From a virus: DNA of 64,000 nucleotides. The position numbers and the translations under genes were made by a program. The notes under the pieces are model-generated. The model did not search any database and was not told the DNA's origin. It saw only the letters and a program-made list of their open reading frames with translations. The DNA is taken from positions 103,581 through 167,580 of the IMG/VR virus record IMGVR_UViG_3300002231_001563, one strand, 5' to 3'. Shown here in pieces: positions 59,161 through 64,000 of this stretch. Positions within the stretch are counted from its first letter, which is position 1, and the number at the start of each line of letters is the position of its first letter.

Positions 59161-59435
59161 CACACATGGGCGAAGTCCATCACCCGGTGTCGGCAGACTA
59201 TCCCCGCACCTTCATGCTATCCCAGGTTAAAATCGGTGATATGATGGTAGCTTATCGCAAGGGGCAAGTTAGCCAACAATGGATAATCACTAGCATATCG
59301 CCTGACGTGGTAAAGGTGTATGTTTCTTTTTCACACAGTAAGTCATATCTACATGCTGGCCGAGATTTTGAATTCTACAAAAGCAGCTTTCTTAGCTGGC
59401 AAACAAAGAATAAGTGGGAGCTTCGGGTAGCCTAA
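59151..59435 (+). CDS. Small array protein (GTG start)
   Basis: A 94-residue member from GTG 59151 with GGAGG five bases ahead: a 20-residue leader, then 'SQVKIGDMMVAYRKG', 'QQWIITSISPD', 'VKVYVSFSHSK' and 'NKWELRVA'. Family landmarks GDMM, 'WIITSI' and 'KWEL' are present. Confidence 0.52.
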   Translation: MSVTHMGEVHHPVSADYPRTFMLSQVKIGDMMVAYRKGQVSQQWIITSISPDVVKVYVSFSHSKSYLHAGRDFEFYKSSFLSWQTKNKWELRVA

Positions 59436-59653
59436 TGGGACTTAGAGAGGGCGATATGATTAGGAGCAAAATAAACGGCATTGAAGGTATAATAACCGGC
59501 TTCGATACCTCCAAAGGTACTGGCCTATATCATACTATCCTCATATTTTGCACTTACTCCCCTCATAATTCCCGGTACATCAATTGCACGATTCCACTCC
59601 GCGCATCTTCCGCGATGATAGAGAGGATATGGCCCCCAAGGTTTGAACGATGA
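59435..59653 (+). CDS. Small array protein
   Basis: A 72-residue member from ATG 59435: 'GLREGDMIRSKING', 'EGIITGFDTSK', 'HTILIFCTYSPHN'. GDMI, 'GIITGF' and 'ILIFCTY' are clear. The end is 'IWPPRFER'. Overlaps the next by four bases. Confidence 0.52.
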   Translation: MGLREGDMIRSKINGIEGIITGFDTSKGTGLYHTILIFCTYSPHNSRYINCTIPLRASSAMIERIWPPRFER

Positions 59654-59892
59654 AGAAAAGCGAGCTTCAAAGGGGCGATATAAAGAGGGGCCAAATTATT
59701 AAGTCGGCTCACGCCACGTTGTTGGTGCTTCAAGTTTTGGGATTGTCCAGGGTCAACCCCCTAGATGAGCGACTGCGGGTGTACGTGCTTCAGGATATGA
59801 TAAGTAGAACGCCGAATACTATTGAAGTCTATGTGGTCGACCCTGGACAATGGCGCATTGTAAGTGATATATCGCCCGAGGCCACATTATGA
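59650..59892 (+). CDS. Small array protein
   Basis: An 80-residue member: 'KSELQRGDIKRGQIIKSAHA', 'TLLVLQVLGLSR', 'LRVYVLQDM' and 'GQWRIVSDI'. It has two G-[DQ] motifs in a row (GDIK, GQII), possibly an internal duplication of the start. Overlaps neighbours. Confidence 0.52.
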   Translation: MKKSELQRGDIKRGQIIKSAHATLLVLQVLGLSRVNPLDERLRVYVLQDMISRTPNTIEVYVVDPGQWRIVSDISPEATL

Positions 59893-59904
59893 ACTATCTA
59901 CTAT

Positions 59905-60135
59905 GTGACCAAAAGATACCTTCCAGGCCAGTTAATCCGATATATACGCACGGGGGCTATCTATCTGCTAATCGAGGAAGCGAGCATGCCTCGACTAAAT
60001 CCCGCTTGGAAGGCCGAAAATGGCTACGCCTTCAAAGCCTACGTGGTCTTCACGGGTCGGAGTTGGTCAAATGTGGGCGATGAAATTGAAGTATTCATCT
60101 TAAAGAAATCCCAATACTACGAGGTTTTGAGTTAA
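59905..60135 (+). CDS. Small array protein (GTG start)
   Basis: A 76-residue member starting at GTG: 'RYLPGQLIRYIRTG', 'IYLLIEEASM', 'FKAYVVFTGRSW' and 'QYYEVLS'. GQLI, 'YLLIEEA' and 'AYVVF' fit. It has no clear ribosome site and may depend on coupling to the previous gene. Nearby ATG 59889 in another frame is a shadow. Confidence 0.48.
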   Translation: MTKRYLPGQLIRYIRTGAIYLLIEEASMPRLNPAWKAENGYAFKAYVVFTGRSWSNVGDEIEVFILKKSQYYEVLS

Positions 60136-60136
60136 A

Positions 60137-60409
60137 ATGCAGTTAAAAAGAGGACAATTGGTAAAGAACACTGGCCCCACCACTCTGCGTCTGGCGATTA
60201 TCACCCGCGTATGGCAGAGTAAACCTGCCTTTTGCCCACAAGTGGAGGTGATGTGGATGTATTATCCAGCCCGCCCTGAAATGGTAGGAACAACCACCCA
60301 AATTGACAGTCGCCGCTTTGGTAGTGAGCGTGCATGGACTCTGCATTCGAGTGGTTACGTGATTGTGCAGGATGAAACGGGCGAACCGCCGCCCCCTTGC
60401 ATGGTGTGA
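60137..60409 (+). CDS. Small array protein
   Basis: A 90-residue member: 'QLKRGQLVKNTGP', 'RLAIITRVWQSK', 'VEVMWMYYPARP' and a late 'AWTLHSSGYVIVQDETG'. GQLV, 'LAIITRV' and 'MWMYYP' fit. It is one base after the preceding stop. Confidence 0.5.
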   Translation: MQLKRGQLVKNTGPTTLRLAIITRVWQSKPAFCPQVEVMWMYYPARPEMVGTTTQIDSRRFGSERAWTLHSSGYVIVQDETGEPPPPCMV

Positions 60410-60469
60410 GCGTGATTCGCGAAATTTTTATTCGCCAAATTTTTTCATAAAGGACTTACAAAGTGATAT

Positions 60470-60754
60470 ATGGCAGAGCCATTTAATATTAAAGATTATA
60501 ACGTCGGGGATTTAGTGGGGTTGAAATTCAACTATTTCCTCAAACAGCATCATAAAGACAAGACAAGGGAAATCCACGGCATCCTCTTAGAGTCTGACGT
60601 TTCCGAGGGTTGGAAGGTGCTTATCACCTATGACTCGCATGGCCGTGCCCTTGGGACACATGGTCATTATTCGAGTTCATGGCTTTCAAACGCCTCTAAG
60701 AGCGACAAGGTGTGGAAGATATCCGAGGCCCTAGAACATGAAAGTAAACTTTAA
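60470..60754 (+). CDS. Small array protein
   Basis: A 94-residue member: 'EPFNIKDYNVGDLVGLKFNY', 'EIHGILLESDVSE', 'WKVLITYDSHGR' and 'KVWKISEALE'. GDLV, 'GILLES', 'VLITYD' and 'VWKI' are in order. It overlaps the next by 17 bases. Confidence 0.53.
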   Translation: MAEPFNIKDYNVGDLVGLKFNYFLKQHHKDKTREIHGILLESDVSEGWKVLITYDSHGRALGTHGHYSSSWLSNASKSDKVWKISEALEHESKL

Positions 60755-61016
60755 ACCAGGGGATATCGTGACAGACTCTTGGGCAAGAGATTATCCGCCG
60801 GAGTCGACGCCTCGCATGATAGTGTTGGAAGTAAGCCATCACACGAGATATGCCAGGGTGTATACCATCTATGAGCCAGCAAAACTTACAAGGGTTACAA
60901 GGGCTCTAGGTGGTGAAATGCTAATACCAAACTCCAAAATCGAGAATCCTTATACCGTACGCAGTTGTAACAAATTGATTCGCGTATGTGAGATAAATAA
61001 GGTTCGAGGCCAATAA
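60738..61016 (+). CDS. Small array protein
   Basis: A 92-residue member: 'KVNFKPGDIVTDSWA', 'RMIVLEVSHHT', 'ARVYTIYEPAK' and a final 'LIRVCEINKVRGQ'. GDIV, 'MIVLEV' and 'VYTIYE' fit well. Confidence 0.54.
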   Translation: MKVNFKPGDIVTDSWARDYPPESTPRMIVLEVSHHTRYARVYTIYEPAKLTRVTRALGGEMLIPNSKIENPYTVRSCNKLIRVCEINKVRGQ

Positions 61017-61024
61017 AATTAAAA

Positions 61025-61033
61025 TGGTATAAT
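61025..61033 (+). promoter_or_regulatory. Extended -10 promoter (TGGTATAAT)
   Basis: TG then one base then TATAAT (61028-61033) lies just after the preceding stop and 24 bases before the GTG at 61057. No good -35 is seen, so it is an extended -10 type. Low to moderate confidence. Confidence 0.4.
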
Positions 61034-61056
61034 TACAGTATAAGGAAGGCTATAAT

Positions 61057-61431
61057 GTGAAGGAGCAAATAATAAAGGGTATAACTACTATATCTCCAGG
61101 GGATATTATAGCCGAGACTCCTGACAAATCGTCATGCGAGGAATATATCGCTGTATACTTGATTGTGGGCAAATTGATTGAACGTGAAGAATTAGATTTG
61201 CACAAGTACCAGCGAACCGTAACGTACTTTAAAACTTATTTATTATACGTTGGGAAGGAATATGATAGTACATGGGCTAAGCACAATAACCCAGGAGATT
61301 ACTACCTTTTGAGTGAACACGAAGTTTCAAACTATCACGACTGGATAATCCTGTTTAAATCTGATATACCCTGGAAAAAGGGGGTAAATGTGGAAGAAAG
61401 TGGATTATCGTGGGATAAGCCCGATTTTTAA
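61057..61431 (+). CDS. Last small array protein (GTG start)
   Basis: A 124-residue member from GTG with AAGGAAGG seven bases ahead: 'GITTISPGDIIAETPDK', 'IAVYLIVGKLIERE', 'TYFKTYLLYVGKEYD' and 'HDWIILFKSD'. GDII, 'YLIVGK' and 'YLLYVG' match the family, with a longer insert. The array ends here. Confidence 0.53.
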   Translation: MKEQIIKGITTISPGDIIAETPDKSSCEEYIAVYLIVGKLIEREELDLHKYQRTVTYFKTYLLYVGKEYDSTWAKHNNPGDYYLLSEHEVSNYHDWIILFKSDIPWKKGVNVEESGLSWDKPDF

Positions 61432-61552
61432 AAAAGGTAGATTTAAATTACTGAATAAATGATTTTTAATATGGGAGGGAGAAACGTAGCAATTTGATGG
61501 TGGATATAGTACATTCTAACTAGACAATCAAGTAATGTATTGTAATAAATAA

Positions 61553-61581
61553 TTGACAATTAAATGCTTGACAAGCATATA
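61553..61581 (+). promoter_or_regulatory. Possible weak promoter
   Basis: TTGACA at 61553 and, 17 bases later, CATATA at 61576-61581; a second TTGACA lies at 61568. The -10 is poor. It would serve the small membrane peptide at 61602. The preceding 61432-61552 stretch has no gene that I can see. Confidence 0.3.
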
Positions 61582-61601
61582 GGAGTTTGAAACAGAATAA
61601 T

Positions 61602-61739
61602 ATGGAATCACTATTAAAGAATATCTTGCTGCTCTTTGGCGTGTTGTTCATTATCGACTTTGTAAGGGAATATCCAAAGACCTTCGAGAACATAGATACA
61701 ACCGTCGATATGGTGAAGGATAAAGTAGGTGCAAAATAA
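61602..61739 (+). CDS. Small membrane peptide (45 aa)
   Basis: ATG 61602, 45 residues: 'MESLLKNILLLFGVLFIID', a hydrophobic segment at 5-19, then a charged tail (KTFENIDTTVDMVKDKVGAK). AGGAG lies 20 bases ahead, so the ribosome site is weak. Single-span small phage proteins may disturb the host membrane; role unknown. Confidence 0.42.
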   Translation: MESLLKNILLLFGVLFIIDFVREYPKTFENIDTTVDMVKDKVGAK

Positions 61740-61824
61740 ACCTAGCATAATCGAGGTTGTAATACTACTATCGCTTAGTGTTGTTATAGCTATTGGATTA
61801 TTTACTTACAATGCGGGATATTAA
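61729..61824 (+). CDS. Very small hydrophobic peptide (31 aa)
   Basis: Starts at GTG 61729, overlapping the previous gene by 11 bases, with AAGGA eight bases ahead. It reads 'MQNKPSIIEVVILLSLSVV', then 'IAIGLFTYNAGY': one membrane segment of ~20 residues. Adjacent to the small peptide at 61602, as a possible pair. Low confidence because of size. Confidence 0.35.
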   Translation: MQNKPSIIEVVILLSLSVVIAIGLFTYNAGY

Positions 61825-61828
61825 AGAC

Positions 61829-61943
61829 ATGCCCCTGGAAGGATTTTAAAGGGCCTCTGACGCTTTTCACGCTATAGCATCCGGTTAGTCGTCGCGAACG
61901 CTCTGCGAGCGTGTGAGGCCCTTTAAGAGCGTTACAGGGGTAT
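61829..61943 (+). ncRNA. Structured RNA element with long nested stems
   Basis: A 115-base element. Outer helix: ATGCCCCTG (61829-61837) with CAGGGGTAT (61935-61943), 9 bp with one G-T. A symmetric 10+10 base internal loop follows, then a perfect 10-bp helix AAAGGGCCTC (61848-61857) with GAGGCCCTTT (61915-61924). Inside, at 61898-61912, is a 6-bp hairpin with a TGC loop (ACGCTC / GAGCGT), and a weak GACG/CGTC pair (61859, 61890). No ORF fits this region and it does not match a tRNA, hammerhead or known riboswitch core that I can recognise. It is a candidate novel phage RNA. Confidence 0.55.
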
Positions 61944-62083
61944 GTAGCGGCCCGTCGTCAGGTTAAGTCGGGTCAGTCGATGCACCGTCATGCGCACCGC
62001 CGGTACCCAACGCGCTGGAATTTCTGGCAGAAATATATAATATAGTGTCGGCGATAAAGCCGGTTATAACTTATTAATAAGTC
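61944..62083. other. Non-coding stretch with hairpins and a 14-bp palindrome
   Basis: No gene is seen from 61825 to 62221 other than the RNA element and promoter P9. The stretch holds an ATTTCT-GGC-AGAAAT hairpin (62020-62034), a CGGC/GCCG hairpin (62049-62062) and a perfect palindrome ACTTATTAATAAGT (62069-62082) directly before P9, which could be an operator. Confidence 0.55.
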
Positions 62084-62138
62084 TTGACATTTAGTTGACA
62101 AGATATATATGGACAAGGGCGGAAAAAACGAGTATAAT
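62084..62138 (+). promoter_or_regulatory. Triple-hexamer promoter P9
   Basis: TTGACA (62084), TTGACA (62095), TGGACA (62110), 17 bases, TATAAT (62133-62138). Spacers 5, 9, 17 once more. It is one base after the ACTTATTAATAAGT palindrome and drives the gene at 62222. Confidence 0.82.
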
Positions 62139-62221
62139 ATATATATGAAAAGCCGCTCCCCCTCACAATTTCCCCTTACCCGTCGCGTCGCTCCTGTGCT
62201 CGCGATATTGGAGTTTGTTCT

Positions 62222-62452
62222 ATGTATATTCTTATCACCGAAAATGGGCCTACAACGCCCCTTAACGCTTGGCAGGTTCGCTGCTGGGCGTGTGCCATGC
62301 AGTCGAATGCGCGCCTTAGACCTGACCATCCGGACGACGTCGATTTGGTGCTTGCAATCCAGCTTTTGCAGGAGCACGGCGTCGACGTTAAGCCGTCTGG
62401 CCTCACGGTACCGCATCCCGGGGACGTGGCCGAAGGCATGCCTACTCGATAA
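62222..62452 (+). CDS. Small hypothetical protein
   Basis: A 76-residue protein, ATG with GGAG eight bases ahead: 'YILITENGPTTPLNAWQVRC', 'DDVDLVLAIQLLQEHGVDV'. One Cys pair 'CWAC' is present. It follows P9 after an 80-base leader. A longer ORF in another frame (62109 or 62145) starts in the promoter and is not accepted. Confidence 0.48.
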   Translation: MYILITENGPTTPLNAWQVRCWACAMQSNARLRPDHPDDVDLVLAIQLLQEHGVDVKPSGLTVPHPGDVAEGMPTR

Positions 62453-62592
62453 CCCCCTTTCTAACTCTCATATGGAGGATATTCCTTTGCTGACATTCAA
62501 TTGAGCGCGTTATGACTGGAAGTCGCGCCCCAGCTGATTCCTTACTTTAAACCTTAATTATTCCTTACCCCCTAACAAATCGAGCTATCACA

Positions 62593-62838
62593 ATGTCATC
62601 CAATAACTTACCAGGCGATTCTTCCCTTCCAACCGTCATTACCCGCGCTGACGCCATAATTATGTGGCGCAATACGGTATTACCCTATATACGCCGCGAA
62701 TTCGAGGCCGATGGTGTCCCCGATTATCCCGCTCGTTCCGAGTCTTTCAACAACTGGACTGATATGCTATGTAAAGACGGCGATATCAGCGAGTGGCAAT
62801 ATAATAACTGGACACATCCAGTCGAGTGTGGGAGCTAA
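62593..62838 (+). CDS. Small hypothetical protein
   Basis: An 81-residue protein, ATG after GAGCTATCACA, like the leader found behind the triple promoters. It has 'AIIMWRNTVLPYIRREFEAD' and 'FNNWTDMLCKDGDISEWQYN'. Acidic, with many Trp. Overlap none. Function unknown. Confidence 0.48.
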   Translation: MSSNNLPGDSSLPTVITRADAIIMWRNTVLPYIRREFEADGVPDYPARSESFNNWTDMLCKDGDISEWQYNNWTHPVECGS

Positions 62839-62840
62839 TT

Positions 62841-63116
62841 ATGTCGGTTGAATCTACCAAATCACTAACCCCTTTCGAACAATCCCAATTGCGCGCAATT
62901 CAATTTGCGACGTCATTCCTCTATAATGCAGCTTTAACCGAGACTTTAAAGGCTCTCGATAGTATGCGCGGAGAAAGCTTTGAATTGCTTAAGCAAATGA
63001 AGGCTTCCGATGCCGATAATAAGTCGACTTATAGAGAGGCTATTAAGCTTAATATCCAGGACCGAAAATTCCTCTTAGAAACTATATTTACCCAACCCAT
63101 TGAAAAGGACGTTTAA
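62841..63116 (+). CDS. Small helical hypothetical protein
   Basis: A 91-residue protein from ATG 62841 with GGGAG seven bases ahead; upstream in-frame ATG 62826 is inside the previous gene. It is helical: 'PFEQSQLRAIQFATSFLYNA' and 'GESFELLKQMKASDADN'. No family recognised. Confidence 0.48.
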   Translation: MSVESTKSLTPFEQSQLRAIQFATSFLYNAALTETLKALDSMRGESFELLKQMKASDADNKSTYREAIKLNIQDRKFLLETIFTQPIEKDV

Positions 63117-63119
63117 ACC

Positions 63120-63392
63120 ATGCATATCATTAATTACAAAGCAAATCAAACTATAGTTGAAGCCCGTGACGACGCGGGAAAACCCAGTTTCACCGCCCTT
63201 TTATCGTATGGCGTCCCACAGTGCGTTATTCTCCATAAGGAAGGTTTAAACTTAGTTACCACTAAGCGTTACTCAAACACTACTAACAAACACCGCAATG
63301 CCTATGTGCGCGATATGATGCCTTCGCAGTTCACAACCATCGAGGCCACACCCGCCGAGATTCAGGAAATTACTGGCTTAGAAACTGCATAA
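63120..63392 (+). CDS. Small hypothetical protein
   Basis: A 90-residue protein: 'HIINYKANQTIVEARDDAG', 'SYGVPQCVILHKEGLNLV', 'TTIEATPAEIQEITGLE'. Mixed strands and helix. It follows the previous gene by four bases. Confidence 0.45.
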   Translation: MHIINYKANQTIVEARDDAGKPSFTALLSYGVPQCVILHKEGLNLVTTKRYSNTTNKHRNAYVRDMMPSQFTTIEATPAEIQEITGLETA

Positions 63393-63411
63393 TCGAGGTT
63401 ATAAAAATAAA

Positions 63412-63699
63412 ATGTCTATAGACTTATTCTTCACATCCAAAGGTGCCTTTCAGGCATTCGTTAAAAAGCAGCGTAGAACCAAGTTTTTCATGCCCATCGC
63501 CCAACGATATACACCTACCACTGATTGTAGGCATTCAAACTGCCTTGTCAGCAAGACACATATCCTGCATTGGTCCGACACTAATTTCTTTAATAGTGAC
63601 GTTATAAAGGTATCTTTGGACAGGGGCGTATATACCAGTTTTGCCTTCTGTTATCCTATGACTAAGGAGTATGCACAAAACGTAGGTTTAAAGGAGTAA
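63412..63699 (+). CDS. Small hypothetical protein
   Basis: A 95-residue protein: 'DLFFTSKGAFQAFVKKQRRT', 'CRHSNCLVSKTHILHWSDTN' and 'CYPMTKEYAQNVG'. Several Cys and His (C..H..C...H) might bind zinc. No strong ribosome site is seen. It is the last small gene in this run. Confidence 0.42.
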   Translation: MSIDLFFTSKGAFQAFVKKQRRTKFFMPIAQRYTPTTDCRHSNCLVSKTHILHWSDTNFFNSDVIKVSLDRGVYTSFAFCYPMTKEYAQNVGLKE

Positions 63700-63896
63700 A
63701 TCATGCGAACGATTTGTCACACACGCGAAAACGATTTGTCAGGATAAAGGCCCACAATGGGGGGGTCCCCCCTCCCCTCCCGCTCGCCGGAAAGTCCCTT
63801 CCTAACTGGGTTATCGGCCAGGCCGGCCAGGTCGCCACGCGCTACACACCCAGAAAAATTCCCAGAATAAAAACGCAGCTTTTGCTTTTTGATGCG

Positions 63897-63908
63897 ACTA
63901 TTTATATA
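63897..63908 (+). promoter_or_regulatory. Candidate late promoter motif (ACTATTTATATA)
   Basis: ACTATTTATATA, 19 bases before the start at 63928. Same core as at 2148, 33815 and 42976. The 63700-63896 stretch ahead of it holds only a G7-T-C6 inverted run (63759-63772) and no gene that I accept. Confidence 0.4.
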
Positions 63909-63927
63909 CGAAAAGAGGATCCAAACC

Positions 63928-64000
63928 ATGAGAATAACGAAAAGCCAATTGCAAAGAATCATCAAGGAAGAAATCGAGAGAACTTTATTCGAAGATGATT
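63928..64000 (+). CDS. Start of a phage protein, cut by window edge
   Basis: ATG 63928 opens 'MRITKSQLQRIIKEEIERTL', the helical leader seen on several virion-associated proteins (as at 46846). The gene continues beyond base 64000. The upstream ORF in another frame from 63714 is not accepted because this leader is more typical and because a candidate promoter (63897) lies within it. Confidence 0.5.
   Translation, partial: MRITKSQLQRIIKEEIERTLFEDD

Noticed and set aside
59889-60083. 64-residue ORF starting MNYLLCDQK
   Set aside because: It is the off-frame shadow of the GQLI family gene at 59905.
62109-62504. 131-residue ORF over promoter P9
   Set aside because: Its start lies in the promoter; the alternative frame at 62222 has a ribosome site.
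63714-63998. 94-residue ORF near the right edge
   Set aside because: It has a G/C run and no ribosome site; the overlapping start at 63928 with a typical leader is preferred.

Overview
This window is a contiguous piece of a large tailed-phage genome, a myovirus distantly related to T4. The evidence is a contractile tail module (sheath, tube, tape measure, tube cap, baseplate wedge and hub) followed by a T4-style replication module (gp32-like SSB, UvsX-like recombinase, gp41-like helicase, FEN nuclease). Every gene I accept is on the + strand, genes are packed with 4-20 base overlaps, and TTG and GTG starts are common. No integrase, terminase, portal, major capsid gene, tRNA or CRISPR array was seen. 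Three encoded lipoproteins point to a bacterial host, most simply Gram-negative; the host itself cannot be named from this sequence.

Layout. 1-11.2 kb: tail genes, including a gp26/gp51-like chaperone pair joined by an apparent programmed frameshift. 11.2-21.4 kb: replication and nucleotide metabolism, with a short family-A polymerase-like protein, a tubulin/FtsZ-like protein, SSB, FKBP prolyl isomerase, RecA/UvsX, a J-domain protein, FEN nuclease, DnaB-type helicase, B12-dependent ribonucleotide reductase and GroES. 21.4-30 kb: large uncharacterised proteins, a nucleotidyltransferase-like protein and a full-length DnaE-type polymerase with a PHP domain. 30-33.8 kb: purine and pyrimidine genes (short PurA-like adenylosuccinate synthetase, dUTPase, IMPDH/GMP-reductase-like enzyme). 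33.8-48.4 kb: acidic structural-type protein, ClpP-like protease, L,D-transpeptidase-like candidate lysin, GroEL, small membrane proteins, a zincin, a mannose-type cupin, a phosphomannomutase, and three lipoproteins (one a trypsin-like protease, one with a VWA domain).

48.4-64 kb is a different kind of region. It holds about twenty tiny, end-to-end overlapping genes whose products share a short N-terminal 'G-[DQEMN]-hydrophobic' motif, a central hydrophobic strand and often a terminal aromatic 'FWRI/YWRI'-type strand. They look like a much-expanded, fast-diverging family of small beta-barrel (SH3-like) proteins. Interspersed are a MoxR-type AAA+ ATPase with a VWA/HExxH partner, a protein with two CCHC zinc knuckles, and candidate structured RNAs.

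Transcription of the right-hand region appears to be driven by nine copies of one promoter design: three direct TTGACA-like hexamers with fixed spacers of 5 and 9 bases, then 17 bases, then TATAAT. Elsewhere simple TTGACA-N17-TATAAT promoters occur, several with an extended -10. A recurrent ACTATTTA motif sits 16-45 bases before four genes and may be a late promoter. The genes suggest a phage that brings its own protein-folding set, rebalances purines and deoxynucleotides, and modifies the host envelope. The strongest candidates for undescribed biology are the small-barrel gene array and its triple-hexamer promoters.
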